Shown here: in pieces, positions 34,507 through 43,556 of the stretch
How positions within the stretch are numbered: the first letter of the stretch is position 1
How the letters are laid out: every line of letters begins with the position of its first letter
NCBI GenBank assembly: GCA_965250225.1
Contig: CBDFNQ010000036.1
Span: forward strand, 180,698 to 244,697
DNA: 64,000 nucleotides
Direction of reading: 5' to 3'
Source of the DNA: CBDEUK01 sp965250225
GTDB lineage: Bacteria > Pseudomonadota > Gammaproteobacteria > Eutrophobiales > Eutrophobiaceae
The notes under the pieces: model-generated
Told to the model about the DNA's origin: nothing
Database searches by the model: none
What the model saw: the letters and a program-made list of their open reading frames with translations, nothing else
Program-made: the position numbers and the translations under genes

Positions 34507-34742
34507 AAAAAGCAAAACTGTGAACAATTTCAGCTTTCTGATTAAAGTACGACAAGCCTCAAGCCGATAAAAACGTCAAGAACTGGTTACTTATCAAGAG
34601 CTAACCGAGCTTACAAACTAAACAAGGTTGCTCATATTTCTATTACTTTAATGTAATCAGATACTTACAAAATATTATTGCAAATTCTTATCCTGGTACT
34701 CCCTTTGCAATAACAGTACAAACAGCTATTAGGAATCTTAAT

Positions 34743-35660
34743 ATGTTCGGTGCAGAAGTTGTCAGTTATTCAAACAGTCATCGCAGTGTGTACTTCACAC
34801 TGACCCCCACGTTTTTACTAAGCAGTCTTGCGACAATATTTTTTTTGATCGCCTTTGCTTTTTATAGCGGTGGCAAATACAGTGTTGAAAAATACTCTAA
34901 AACGTATTTGTATGAATATTTCTCAACCCTGGATTCACAAAAAATAGAAATCTTACAAGCAAAGCAGGAGGCAGCTAGCAGTCTTGATTTCCTTGCGACA
35001 CGCCTAAGCCAATTACAAGGTCAGATCATGCGTTTAAATGCACTTGGAAGCAGAATGGCTGAACAATCCCAAATTGATGAAATAGATTTCAGTAATGAAA
35101 TTGTTGGTATTGGTGGCTCAATTCCAGAAACTGAGCAACAATCGCATTCAGTACCTAATTTTATGTCTGAACTCGAACAACTTACCCTACAAGTTAATGA
35201 AAATAACGATAAGTTATTTGCAATGGAATCTATGTTGTTGGAAAAAACGATATCACATAATGCATTTCCATCCATAATGCCGATAAGGGCTTATGTTTCT
35301 TCCTGGTTTGGCTGGCGTGATGATCCACTGAAAAAACATAATCGAAAAAGCTTTCATGAAGGTATGGATTTTTCTGCAGATATAGGTGCTCATATTAAAT
35401 CCGTTGCAGCAGGGGTCGTCAGTTGGTCAGGGCCAAAAGATAATTATGGTAATTTTATTGAGATAGACCATGGAAACGGCTATGTTTCACGTTATGCACA
35501 TACACATGAAATATTTGTATTGGTCGGAGAGAAAGTCAACAAAGGACAATTGATTGCTTCAGTAGGAATATCAGGTCGTTCAACAGGCCCACATCTTCAT
35601 TTTGAAATTGAAAAAGATGGTAAATACGTTGATCCAAAAAACTATATGGTACTCAATTAA
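34743..35660 (+). CDS. M23-family peptidoglycan endopeptidase, membrane-anchored
   Basis: A 305-aa protein with one N-terminal membrane helix (about 24-42), a periplasmic coiled-coil region (64-170) and a C-terminal LytM/M23 domain (190-300). Zinc ligands are intact: H205 and D209 (HEGMD) and H284/H286 (HLHF). It should therefore be an active DD-endopeptidase, unlike EnvC-type activators that lost these residues. Similar proteins are common upstream of secA in proteobacteria; here it precedes the ribosomal block convergently. The 236-bp gap before it holds no gene. Confidence 0.9.
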   Translation: MFGAEVVSYSNSHRSVYFTLTPTFLLSSLATIFFLIAFAFYSGGKYSVEKYSKTYLYEYFSTLDSQKIEILQAKQEAASSLDFLATRLSQLQGQIMRLNALGSRMAEQSQIDEIDFSNEIVGIGGSIPETEQQSHSVPNFMSELEQLTLQVNENNDKLFAMESMLLEKTISHNAFPSIMPIRAYVSSWFGWRDDPLKKHNRKSFHEGMDFSADIGAHIKSVAAGVVSWSGPKDNYGNFIEIDHGNGYVSRYAHTHEIFVLVGEKVNKGQLIASVGISGRSTGPHLHFEIEKDGKYVDPKNYMVLN

Positions 35661-35678
35661 AACACTATTTTTAATGTA

Positions 35679-35707
35679 AAAAAAACCGGGTATAACCCGG
35701 TTTTTTT
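35679..35707. terminator. Bidirectional terminator between the M23 gene and rplQ
   Basis: Stem CCGGGT-ATA-ACCCGG extended by AAAAAAA/TTTTTTT on both sides, giving a symmetric hairpin with a T-tract in both directions. It ends the M23 peptidase transcript from the left and the long ribosomal-protein transcript from the right. Confidence 0.9.
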
Positions 35708-35724
35708 CTACAATTATTTATAGC

Positions 35725-36123
35725 TTAATCTTCAGTACTTTCCTGTTCATTCATCCCAGAATCTTCTGCCCTATCGACCAATTCCACAATTGCCATAGGC
35801 GCTCTGTCCCCGGCACGAAAACCACACTTTAAAATACGCAAATAACCACCAGGACGGTCTTTATAACGTGGTCCCAATTCATTGAACAGCTTGGTCACAA
35901 CGCTACGATCACGCAAGCGTGAGAAGGCCAAACGTCGTTTTGCGACACTGTCAGTCTTTGCCATAGTTATCAGTGGTTCAGCAACTCGACGCAGTTCCTT
36001 TGCTTTTGGCAAAGTGGTCTTAATCATTTCATGTTGCATTAACGACACAGCCATATTTTGAAACATAGCTTTTCTATGTGAACTGTTACGGTTTAATTTT
36101 CTACCGCTCTCACGATGACGCAT
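35725..36123 (-). CDS. rplQ: 50S ribosomal protein L17
   Basis: 132 aa; the conserved opening MRHRESGRKLNRNSSHRKAM and the ITMAKTD and LGPRYKDRPGGYLRILK blocks are those of L17, which binds 23S rRNA near the tunnel exit. The acidic tail (MNEQESTED) is a few residues longer than in E. coli (127 aa). Last gene of the alpha operon and of the whole 28-kb minus-strand run. Confidence 0.97.
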   Translation of the reverse strand: MRHRESGRKLNRNSSHRKAMFQNMAVSLMQHEMIKTTLPKAKELRRVAEPLITMAKTDSVAKRRLAFSRLRDRSVVTKLFNELGPRYKDRPGGYLRILKCGFRAGDRAPMAIVELVDRAEDSGMNEQESTED

Positions 36124-36147
36124 AATAATTCTCTATTAATTTATTAG

Positions 36148-37143
36148 TTAAACAGACAATTTATCCTGTTCCAGACTTGCTGGTGGCCAGTTTTCAAGAC
36201 GCATACCTAAGGCCAAACCACGCGATCCAAGAACATCTTTAATTTCTGTTAACGATTTTTTACCAAGATTCGGTGTTTTCAGTAACTCAACTTCTGTACG
36301 TTGTATCAAGTCACCAATATAGTAAATGCTTTCAGCTTTTAGACAGTTAGCGGAACGAACCGTTAATTCTAGATCATCAACAGGACGTAATAAAATAGGA
36401 TCAATTTCTGGTTCATTACTGGCTTCAGCAATCTGGGCTTCTTCCGCTTCCAGATCAACAAACACTGCCAGTTGACTGCGTAATATTGTTGCCGCTTCAC
36501 GAACCGCATCTTCCGGATCGATAGTGCCATTGGTCTCAATTTCCAGAATCAATTTATCCAGATTTGTTCGTTGCTCAACACGAGCACTCTGGACATCATA
36601 AGCAACCCGTTTTACAGGACTGAAAGAGGCATCCAGTTTGACTTGACCAATGGTTTGTTCATCATCGCTAGAGCCGATAATCACAGGACGATAACCACGT
36701 CCTCGTTCAACACGCATGGTGATATTCAATTCACCAGACTTGGTCAAGTTTGCAATAGGGTGATCCAGGTTGGCAATCTCAACATCGTGATCAACCGTGA
36801 TGTCAGCAGCGGTAACCAACCCCTGGCCACTCTTATTCAGTGTTAGAGTTGCTTCATCCTTGGCGTGCATACGGATCCCCAGACCTTTAAGGTTCATCAG
36901 AATATCCGTAACATCTTCCTGAACACCTTCTATTGTCGTGTATTCATGTAACACGCCTTGAATTTCAGCTTCAACCACAGCACAACCCGGCATGGATGAC
37001 AATAAAACTCTCCGCAAAGCGTTACCAAGCGTGTGACCATAACCACGGTCAAGCGGCTCAATAATAATCTTTGCAGAATTAGCATTAATCGGTTCGACAT
37101 CAACCCGACGTGGTTTAAGTATTTCGCTGAAAGTTACTGACAT
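36148..37143 (-). CDS. rpoA: RNA polymerase alpha subunit
   Basis: 331 aa. The N-terminal dimerisation/assembly domain (1-235) has GYGHTLGNALRRVLLSSMPG, the linker is acidic (DLEAEEAQIAEASNEPE), and the C-terminal domain (about 250-315) that contacts UP elements and activators ends with KKSLTEIKDVLGSRGLALGM. Length is near the E. coli 329. It is in its normal place between rpsD and rplQ, so its output is set by the S4-controlled alpha operon. Confidence 0.98.
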   Translation of the reverse strand: MSVTFSEILKPRRVDVEPINANSAKIIIEPLDRGYGHTLGNALRRVLLSSMPGCAVVEAEIQGVLHEYTTIEGVQEDVTDILMNLKGLGIRMHAKDEATLTLNKSGQGLVTAADITVDHDVEIANLDHPIANLTKSGELNITMRVERGRGYRPVIIGSSDDEQTIGQVKLDASFSPVKRVAYDVQSARVEQRTNLDKLILEIETNGTIDPEDAVREAATILRSQLAVFVDLEAEEAQIAEASNEPEIDPILLRPVDDLELTVRSANCLKAESIYYIGDLIQRTEVELLKTPNLGKKSLTEIKDVLGSRGLALGMRLENWPPASLEQDKLSV

Positions 37144-37164
37144 GCGTATTGTTCCTCCGAACGA

Positions 37165-37785
37165 TTACTTGGAGTAAAGCTCTACCACGAGCTGCTCATT
37201 AATATCTGATGGCAAATCACTGCGTTCAGGCATTGATTTAAAGATCCCTTCCATTTTCTTCGAATCCACATCGACCCATTCAGGATAACCCAGTTGGTCA
37301 GAAACGGTTAATGCGTCCTGAATACGAACCTGCTTCTTGCTCTTTTCCCGGATACAAATGGTATCCGAAGCATTAACCACAAAAGAAGGAATGTTCACAG
37401 ATTTACTATTTACCAGAATTGCCTTATGACTCACCAATTGACGTGCTTCGCTGCGAGTGGCGCTAAAACCCATACGATAAACAACATTGTCTAGGCGCGA
37501 TTCGAGTATTTGCAGTAGATTTTCGCCAGTTGAACCTTTTAAGCGAGCGGCTTCTTTATAGTATTTACGAAATTGTTTTTCGAGTATCCCATAAATACGT
37601 CTTAACTTTTGCTTTTCTCGAAGTTGTAAACCGTAGTCAGATAAGCGTTTACTACGACCACCATGCATACCCGGTACTTTGTCAATTTGACATTTTGATT
37701 CAATCGGACGTGAGCGGCTTTTTAATAGTAAATCTGTGCCTTCACGACGACTCAGTTTACATTTTGGTCCAAGATATCTTGCCAT
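37165..37785 (-). CDS. rpsD: 30S ribosomal protein S4
   Basis: 206 aa, the same length as in E. coli; ARYLGPKCKLSRREGTDL opens the protein and the S4 RNA-binding domain (about 96-160) is evident in ESRLDNVVYRMGFSATRSEA. S4 starts 30S assembly, takes part in rRNA antitermination and in gammaproteobacteria represses its own operon. It uses the zinc-free form (no N-terminal C-x2-C pairs). Confidence 0.98.
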   Translation of the reverse strand: MARYLGPKCKLSRREGTDLLLKSRSRPIESKCQIDKVPGMHGGRSKRLSDYGLQLREKQKLRRIYGILEKQFRKYYKEAARLKGSTGENLLQILESRLDNVVYRMGFSATRSEARQLVSHKAILVNSKSVNIPSFVVNASDTICIREKSKKQVRIQDALTVSDQLGYPEWVDVDSKKMEGIFKSMPERSDLPSDINEQLVVELYSK

Positions 37786-37797
37786 TATTCTCTACCC

Positions 37798-38187
37798 TTA
37801 TACACGACGTTTTTTCGGCGGACGACAACCATTATGAGGAATAGGTGTCACGTCAGAAATGTTAGTGATTTTAAAACCTACAGAATTCAATGCCCGAACT
37901 GCAGATTCACGACCCGGACCCGGACCCTTAATAAGAACCTCTAGATTCTTCATGCCGAATTCAAGTGCGGCTTCGCCGGCTTTAGTTGAAGCAATCTGTG
38001 CTGCAAATGGTGTACTTTTACGGGAGCCACGAAAACCGCTACCACCTGATGTAGCCCATGCCAGTGCGTTTCCCTGACGATCAGTGATAGTAATAATAGT
38101 GTTATTGAATGACGCATGAATATGCGCAATACCATCCACCACATTTTTACTGACTTTTTTTCGGGGTCGTGTTGCTGCTTTAGCCAT
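37798..38187 (-). CDS. rpsK: 30S ribosomal protein S11
   Basis: 129 aa, equal to E. coli. VDGIAHIHASFNNTIITITD and the final PHNGCRPPKKRRV are diagnostic; the protein lines the platform near the mRNA exit with S7 and S18. The NG pair near residue 120 is the isoaspartate site known in S11. Lies 18 bp after rpsM. Confidence 0.98.
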   Translation of the reverse strand: MAKAATRPRKKVSKNVVDGIAHIHASFNNTIITITDRQGNALAWATSGGSGFRGSRKSTPFAAQIASTKAGEAALEFGMKNLEVLIKGPGPGRESAVRALNSVGFKITNISDVTPIPHNGCRPPKKRRV

Positions 38188-38205
38188 ATTAAATTCCTGT
38201 TATAC

Positions 38206-38562
38206 CTACTTCTTAACCATGCGACGTGGCCCTTTACGGGTACGTGCATTCGTTTGTGTACGTTGTCCTCTAAGAGGCAAACCGCGACGATGTCTAATTC
38301 CACGATTACAGCCTAGATCCATCAAACGTTTAATATTCATGGACACTTCACGTCTGAGATCCCCCTCAAGATCATATTTGGTGATTTCACTACGAATGAT
38401 GTCCAATTCTTGCTCATTTAATTGCCCTACCTTGCGTTCTGCCGCCAAACCAGTTTGCTTACAGATATCTTTCGAACGGGACAAACCGATCCCATAGATA
38501 TAGGTTAAAGCAATACTTAAATGCTTGTGGTCTGGAATATTTACACCTGCAATACGTGCCAT
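38206..38562 (-). CDS. rpsM: 30S ribosomal protein S13
   Basis: 118 aa, equal to E. coli. MARIAGVNIPDHKH start, helix-two-turn-helix core (YIYGIGLSRSKDIC) and the basic tail RGQRTQTNARTRKGP that touches the P-site tRNA are all present. First gene of the alpha group after rpmJ. Confidence 0.98.
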   Translation of the reverse strand: MARIAGVNIPDHKHLSIALTYIYGIGLSRSKDICKQTGLAAERKVGQLNEQELDIIRSEITKYDLEGDLRREVSMNIKRLMDLGCNRGIRHRRGLPLRGQRTQTNARTRKGPRRMVKK

Positions 38563-38583
38563 ATCAGCTCTCCAATCTCTCTC

Positions 38584-38697
38584 TTAACCTTGCCGTTGTT
38601 TGTGACGTGGATCGGTGCAAATTACCCGCACCACCCCTTTGCGTATAATGATCCTGCAGTTACGGCATATTTTTTTCACTGAGGCTCTAACTTTCAT
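38584..38697 (-). CDS. rpmJ: 50S ribosomal protein L36
   Basis: A 37-residue protein, found by reading the secY-rpsM gap: it starts MKVRASVKKICRNCRI and ends DPRHKQRQG. The zinc-ribbon ligands C11, C14, C27 and H32 are intact, so this is the zinc-binding (C+) form. A strong AGGAGAG Shine-Dalgarno sits 7 nt before the ATG. The position between secY and rpsM is the standard one. Confidence 0.96.
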   Translation of the reverse strand: MKVRASVKKICRNCRIIIRKGVVRVICTDPRHKQRQG

Positions 38698-38729
38698 TTT
38701 TTACTCTCCTGACCTGATTCCGTGACATG

Positions 38730-40061
38730 CTAGCGACGGCCATGGCCTTTAATATTGGCCTTCTTCATAAGACCTTCATACTGATGCGACATCAAATGCG
38801 ATTGCATCTGCGACATAAAGTCCATAACAACCACAACAATAATAAGTAACGAGGTTCCACCAAAATAAAATGGAACATTAAATTGCAAAATCAAAAATTC
38901 TGGCAATAAACAAACAGCCGTAATATAAACAGCACCAGCTAAAGTAAGTCGGGTCAACACACCATCAAGATACTTTGCGGTTTGCTCACCTGGACGCATA
39001 CCCGGAATAAATGCACCCTGTTTTTTTAAATTGTCTGCCGTTTCGCGTGGGTCAAACATCATAGCTGTGTAAAAGAAACAGAAAAATATGATGCAAGATG
39101 CATATAAAATCACATAGGTTAATTGTCCAGGGGACAGGTGATTCGTCACCAGATCCCTTAACCATTGCATGCTTTCACCTTGCGCCAGCCAACCTGTTAA
39201 AGTCGCCGGAAATAAAATAATGCTCGATGCAAAGATCGGTGGAATTACACCGGCCATATTAAGTTTTAGCGGCAAATGACTTGATTGCCCGGCATACATC
39301 TTTTTTCCAACCTGACGCTTGGGATAATTAATCGTAATACGTCTCTGACCTCTTTCGATGAATACGACAAAACCTGTTACGACTATTGCCAAAGCAAACA
39401 ACACAAAGACGCCGAACAAATGCATTTCACCCGTCCTCGATAATTCAAGGGTACCTGCCACTGCAGCAGGTAGACCAGCGACAATCCCGGCAAAAATAAT
39501 CATTGATATACCATTACCTACACCGCGTTCGGTAATTTGTTCACCCAACCACACCAAAAACATAGTGCCTGTAACCAAACTACTCACAGCAATAATACGA
39601 AAAGCCAAACCTGGATCCAACACCACTCCCTGTCCTTCCAATGCAATTGAAACACCAATAGCCTGAAAGGTTGCCAATACAACAGTACCCCAACGAGTAT
39701 ATTTGGTGATGGTACGTCGACCCTGTTCACCTTCTTTACGTAATTGTTTTAACCTCGGATCAATAACCGACAAAAGCTGCATAATAATCGATGACGAGAT
39801 GTACGGCATAATGCCTAATGCCACAACCGACAAACGTTGCAATGCGCCACCGGAAAACATATTAAACATATCCAGAATCGTGCCGCTTTGTTGCTCAAAC
39901 ATATCCTTCAAACGATCTGGATCAATACCTGGTACTGGGATATGCGTGCATATTCTATAAACAAATAATGCAAACAGAACAAAGAACAAACGTTGTCTTA
40001 GTTCTGTTAGTTTGCCCAGTCCAGCAATGCCACCGGGAAGTGTTTGACTTGTTGTTGACAT
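38730..40061 (-). CDS. secY: Preprotein translocase subunit SecY
   Basis: 443 aa with ten membrane helices, identical in length to E. coli SecY; forms the protein-conducting channel with SecE and SecG. Recognisable marks are the plug/TM2 region IMPYISSSIIMQLL, the cytosolic loop INYPKRQVGKKMYAGQSSHL (SecA and ribosome contact) and the loop ahead of TM8, FKKQGAFIPGMRPG-like NLKKQGAFIPGMRPGEQT. Lies 3 bp after rplO. Confidence 0.98.
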   Translation of the reverse strand: MSTTSQTLPGGIAGLGKLTELRQRLFFVLFALFVYRICTHIPVPGIDPDRLKDMFEQQSGTILDMFNMFSGGALQRLSVVALGIMPYISSSIIMQLLSVIDPRLKQLRKEGEQGRRTITKYTRWGTVVLATFQAIGVSIALEGQGVVLDPGLAFRIIAVSSLVTGTMFLVWLGEQITERGVGNGISMIIFAGIVAGLPAAVAGTLELSRTGEMHLFGVFVLFALAIVVTGFVVFIERGQRRITINYPKRQVGKKMYAGQSSHLPLKLNMAGVIPPIFASSIILFPATLTGWLAQGESMQWLRDLVTNHLSPGQLTYVILYASCIIFFCFFYTAMMFDPRETADNLKKQGAFIPGMRPGEQTAKYLDGVLTRLTLAGAVYITAVCLLPEFLILQFNVPFYFGGTSLLIIVVVVMDFMSQMQSHLMSHQYEGLMKKANIKGHGRR

Positions 40062-40064
40062 TAT

Positions 40065-40499
40065 CTATTCTTCAATTTTTCCACCGGCAGCTTCAATCGC
40101 TGAGCGTGCACCTTTAGTAACACCTAGGCCTTTTACGGTAACGGCTTTCTCAATTTTGCCAGAAGCAATAACCTTTGCTCGCTTAATGCTTTTGTTGATC
40201 AATCTTGCTGATAGTAAAGCAGCCAGGTCAATCACATCCGCTTCGACAAGTTCCAACTCATGCAAGCGAATCTCTGTCGTTTCACGCGCTAACTTCGAAC
40301 GAAAACCAACTTTGGGCAAACGACGTTGGATCGGCATTTGACCACCCTCAAAACCAACCTTGTGAAAACCGCCAGAACGTGATTTTTGACCTTTATGGCC
40401 ACGACCGCCAGTCTTACCAATACCGGAACCAATGCCACGACCAGGACGTTTACCGTCTTTTTTAGAACCTTCTTTCGGTTGCAGTGTATTTAAACGCAT
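40065..40499 (-). CDS. rplO: 50S ribosomal protein L15
   Basis: 144 aa, as in E. coli. The glycine/lysine-rich N-terminal extension (GRGIGSGIGKTGGRGHKGQK), which threads into 23S rRNA, and the globular C-terminal part ending GVTKGARSAIEAAGGKIEE are typical. Spacing to rpmD is 4 bp. Confidence 0.98.
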   Translation of the reverse strand: MRLNTLQPKEGSKKDGKRPGRGIGSGIGKTGGRGHKGQKSRSGGFHKVGFEGGQMPIQRRLPKVGFRSKLARETTEIRLHELELVEADVIDLAALLSARLINKSIKRAKVIASGKIEKAVTVKGLGVTKGARSAIEAAGGKIEE

Positions 40500-40503
40500 A
40501 ATA

Positions 40504-40695
40504 TTAAGTTTCCTCTACTGCAAGCAAATAAGACACTTTATTAATCATGCCGCGATTTTCAAGTGTATCCAGCACGCTAACAGTATGTCCGATTCGTCGT
40601 AAACCCAGTCCACTAACACAGGCTTTATGTGACGCTTGCCGACGGTTTGTGCTCTTTGTTAATGTCACTTTAATTTCTTTTTTCTTGGCGTTCAT
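40504..40695 (-). CDS. rpmD: 50S ribosomal protein L30
   Basis: 63 aa, slightly longer than E. coli (59) because of the N-terminal MNAKKKE. The ferredoxin-like fold core KVTLTKSTN..LGLRRIGHTV and GMINKVSYLL is clear. Lies between rpsE and rplO. Confidence 0.97.
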   Translation of the reverse strand: MNAKKKEIKVTLTKSTNRRQASHKACVSGLGLRRIGHTVSVLDTLENRGMINKVSYLLAVEET

Positions 40696-40706
40696 AATGT
40701 CTATGC

Positions 40707-41213
40707 CTAAGCCATTACTTCTTTGACTGTCTTGCCACGTTTTGCAGCGATATATTCAGGTGATGACATGGATGCTAAACCTTTAATCGTAGCCCGAACC
40801 ACATTGATAGCATTTGGTGAACCAATCGTTTTGGCCAGAATATTGTGGACACCCACAACTTCAAACACCGCCCGCATTGGACCACCAGCAATAATGCCAG
40901 TACCTTCAGAGGCTGGTTGCATGTAAACCTTAGCAGCACCGTGTTCTGCGGTAACCGCATAATGTAAGGTGTCATCATTCAAAGGAACCGTGACCATATT
41001 ACGGCGCGCATCTTCCATAGCTTTCTGGATTGCAATAGGCACTTCACGTGCTTTACCACGGCCAACACCGACCCGACCATTCCCGTCACCAACTACAGTT
41101 AAAGCAGCGAAGCCAAATTGACGACCACCCTTCACCACCTTGGCGACTCGATTAACGTCAACCAGTTTTTCCAGTAGTTCACTATTGCCTGTATATGAAT
41201 CTGCTAATGCCAT
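40707..41213 (-). CDS. rpsE: 30S ribosomal protein S5
   Basis: 168 aa. The dsRNA-binding N-domain holds the VNRVAKVVKGGRQFGFAALT signature (about 19-38) that maintains decoding fidelity, and the C-domain has ILAKTIGSPNAINVVRAT. No spectinomycin-type deletion is seen in the KVVKGGRQ loop. Confidence 0.98.
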   Translation of the reverse strand: MALADSYTGNSELLEKLVDVNRVAKVVKGGRQFGFAALTVVGDGNGRVGVGRGKAREVPIAIQKAMEDARRNMVTVPLNDDTLHYAVTAEHGAAKVYMQPASEGTGIIAGGPMRAVFEVVGVHNILAKTIGSPNAINVVRATIKGLASMSSPEYIAAKRGKTVKEVMA

Positions 41214-41227
41214 GCTTTCACCTACTA

Positions 41228-41581
41228 TTAAAATTCCATACCATTTTCACGTGCCGAGTCAGCCAATGCTTTTACTCGACCATGAAATTTGAAGCCTGAA
41301 CGATCAAATGCAACCTTGGTAATGCCTGCTTTCTTAGCCCGTTCGGCAATAAATTTTCCAACTACAGTGGCAGCTTCAATATTGCTGCTGCTCTTCACCA
41401 CACCCTTGACTTCTTTATCCAGGGTTGATGCACTTGCTAACACTTCCGAACCACAGGGTGCGATCACTTGCGCATAAACATGACGTGGCGTCCTGTGAAC
41501 ACACAGGCGATTTACGCCTAAGTTTTTTATGTTTGCACGTGTTTTAACTGCACGTCTTTTTCTTGATTGTTTCTTATTCAT
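41228..41581 (-). CDS. rplR: 50S ribosomal protein L18
   Basis: 117 aa, as in E. coli; binds 5S rRNA with L5 and L25. Markers are RLCVHRTPRHVYAQVIAP and the C-terminal FDRSGFKFHGRVKALADSAR (20 residues). Basic N-terminus MNKKQSRKRRAVKTR. Lies 6 bp after rplF. Confidence 0.98.
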   Translation of the reverse strand: MNKKQSRKRRAVKTRANIKNLGVNRLCVHRTPRHVYAQVIAPCGSEVLASASTLDKEVKGVVKSSSNIEAATVVGKFIAERAKKAGITKVAFDRSGFKFHGRVKALADSARENGMEF

Positions 41582-41587
41582 ATCTGT

Positions 41588-42121
41588 TTAGCTCTTTTTC
41601 GCTTCTTTACGTACAACATGTTCATCCGTATAACGAACACCTTTGCCTTTATACGGTTCCGGTGGACGATAGGCACGTAATTCTGCAGCGACTTGCCCAA
41701 CCTTTTGTTTATCGATTCCTTTAACAACAATTTCTGTCTGGCTTGGTGTTTCAACTGTGATGCCCTCGGGCACTTGATAATTAACCGGATGAGAAAATCC
41801 CAATGTTAAATTCAATACCTTGCCCTGTGCCTGGGCGCGATAACCAACGCCTAAAATAGTCAGTTTGCGTTCAAATCCATCACTTACACCAGTCACAATG
41901 TTTTGCACAACTGCACGGGTCGTTCCAGATAATGCGCGAGCGGATTTTGATCCATTATTTGCTTTAAAGGTTAACTGATTATCTTCCTGCTCGATCGTAA
42001 CCAATGAATGTGTCGAGTGAGACAATTCGCCTTTGCTACCTTTTATTTTTATACCCTCGCCGTCGATATTAACCTCAACACCAGAAGGTAATGAAACCGG
42101 GTTATTCGCTATACGTGACAT
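41588..42121 (-). CDS. rplF: 50S ribosomal protein L6
   Basis: 177 aa from the ATG at 42121 (MSRIANNPVSLPSGVEV), preceded by GAGGTTAAT; the longer upstream reading would overlap rpsH and add 13 residues not found in L6. Two repeated alpha/beta domains; the C-terminal signature EPYKGKGVRYTDEHVVRKE is intact. Sits near the GTPase-associated centre. Confidence 0.97.
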   Translation of the reverse strand: MSRIANNPVSLPSGVEVNIDGEGIKIKGSKGELSHSTHSLVTIEQEDNQLTFKANNGSKSARALSGTTRAVVQNIVTGVSDGFERKLTILGVGYRAQAQGKVLNLTLGFSHPVNYQVPEGITVETPSQTEIVVKGIDKQKVGQVAAELRAYRPPEPYKGKGVRYTDEHVVRKEAKKS

Positions 42122-42131
42122 AGTATTAACC

Positions 42132-42524
42132 TCAAGCAACGACACAAAGAACCTCGCCACCTATACCCAGGTCGCGAGCAGATTTATCCGTCATCACACC
42201 TTTTGATGTGGAAATGATGGCGGTACCAAAACCACCCATAACTCTGGGCAGTTCATCTTTTGATTTATATTTACGCAAACTGGGACGACTGGCGCGTTGT
42301 ATTTTTTCAATAACCGGCTTGCCTTCAAAATACTTCAATTCAACCGTCAAGGTTTTAAGCGCATCACCTTCAACTGAAAACCCATTAATATAACCTTCCT
42401 GTTTGAGAATATCGCATACTGCCATTTTCAGTTTTGAAGAGGGCATATCGACCGTTTGTTTCGTCCGTTGTTGACCGTTACGAATACGGGTCAACAAATC
42501 AGCTATGGGATCTTGCAAACTCAT
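42132..42524 (-). CDS. rpsH: 30S ribosomal protein S8
   Basis: 130 aa, as in E. coli. MSLQDPIADLLTRIRNGQ start and the 16S-binding C-terminus ISTSKGVMTDKSARDLGIGG (20 residues) are present. In E. coli S8 represses the spc operon by binding the rplE start region. Its GGAG Shine-Dalgarno lies at the edge of an unusual 160-bp gap after rpsN. Confidence 0.98.
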   Translation of the reverse strand: MSLQDPIADLLTRIRNGQQRTKQTVDMPSSKLKMAVCDILKQEGYINGFSVEGDALKTLTVELKYFEGKPVIEKIQRASRPSLRKYKSKDELPRVMGGFGTAIISTSKGVMTDKSARDLGIGGEVLCVVA

Positions 42525-42529
42525 ACGCT

Positions 42530-42600
42530 CTGCTCCAAGTTACAAGCCATAAGCCACGAGCTACTAGTAACTACCATCAGAACATCGGATCGACCTGACT
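42530..42600. repeat. Low-complexity insert in the rpsN-rpsH gap
   Basis: The 160-bp gap (42525-42684) is much wider than other gaps in this operon. It contains degenerate short repeats (plus strand ACAAGCCATAAGCCACGAGC followed by TACTAGTAACTACC; minus strand TGGCTTATGGCTTGTAAC). It looks like a fragment of a small dispersed intergenic repeat. The remainder, up to rpsN, is AT-rich and shows nothing. Confidence 0.4.
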
Positions 42601-42684
42601 CAGTTATGCTAGTTTCAAAATATTTAATACACATATTTTCCATTTTCTCCAGTTATTAATAGCTAATTGCTTGTCGCTATTTTT

Positions 42685-42990
42685 TTACCAGCTAGCCTTA
42701 ACCAGACCTGGAATATCTCCACGCATGGCAGCTTCTCTTAGTTTATTTCGACCAAGACCAAATTTACGATAATATCCGTGTGGTCTACCTGTTAATTTAC
42801 AACGATTACGTTGGCGACATTGACTACCATCACGTGGTAATTTATTAAGCTTGTCACGAGCAACCATACGATCTTCATCGCTGGTATCTGTGCTCTTGAT
42901 CAGAGCTCTTAACTCTGCACGCTTGACCGCGTACTTTTTAACTGCTCGCGCTCGTTTTATTTCTCTATTTACCATGGATGATTTAGCCAT
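42685..42990 (-). CDS. rpsN: 30S ribosomal protein S14
   Basis: 101 aa, the long proteobacterial form. The segment CRQRNRCKLTGRPHGYYRKF lacks the paired C-x2-C zinc ligands, so this is the zinc-independent (C-) type. The ending AAMRGDIPGLVKASW is diagnostic. Lies 14 bp after rplE. Confidence 0.98.
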   Translation of the reverse strand: MAKSSMVNREIKRARAVKKYAVKRAELRALIKSTDTSDEDRMVARDKLNKLPRDGSQCRQRNRCKLTGRPHGYYRKFGLGRNKLREAAMRGDIPGLVKASW

Positions 42991-43004
42991 ATAAACCTCT
43001 TGTA

Positions 43005-43544
43005 TTATTTCCTTAAAGGAAAATTAAACGCCGTTAACAAAGCCTTGCCTTCTTCATCGCTACGGGCAGAAGTGGTGATGGTAATATCCATGCCACGCAC
43101 TTTGTCAATCTTGTCATAATCAATTTCAGGAAAAATGATCTGTTCCTTAATGCCAAGGCTATAATTGCCACGACCATCAAATGACTTGGGACTAAAACCG
43201 CGAAAGTCACGTACACGTGGAATCGCAATTGCGATGAGACGATCCAGAAATTCATACATACGGTCATGACGCAGTGTCACCTTACAACCAATCGGATAAC
43301 CTTCCCGAACTTTAAAGTTGGAGACTGATTTTCTGGCATTATTAATAACGACTTTTTGTCCAGCAATCTTTTCCATATCGGCAACCGCATTCTGTAATAC
43401 TTTCTTGTCTGCTATTGCATCGCCTACACCCATATTTAATGTCACTTTTGTAACACGCGGAACTTGCATAACTGATTTGTATGAAAATTGTTCAGTCAAT
43501 TGCTTAACAACTTTGTCTTTGTAAATTTCTTCTAGTCTTGTCAT
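43005..43544 (-). CDS. rplE: 50S ribosomal protein L5
   Basis: 179 aa from the ATG at 43544 (MTRLEEIYKDKVVKQL), with AAGG upstream; a TTG three codons earlier is less likely. Conserved VTLNMGVGDAIADKK and GLDITI-like GMDITITTSARSDEEGKALL are readable. Binds 5S rRNA and bridges to the 30S head. Confidence 0.97.
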   Translation of the reverse strand: MTRLEEIYKDKVVKQLTEQFSYKSVMQVPRVTKVTLNMGVGDAIADKKVLQNAVADMEKIAGQKVVINNARKSVSNFKVREGYPIGCKVTLRHDRMYEFLDRLIAIAIPRVRDFRGFSPKSFDGRGNYSLGIKEQIIFPEIDYDKIDKVRGMDITITTSARSDEEGKALLTAFNFPLRK

Positions 43545-43556
43545 CTCGGTCAAACC

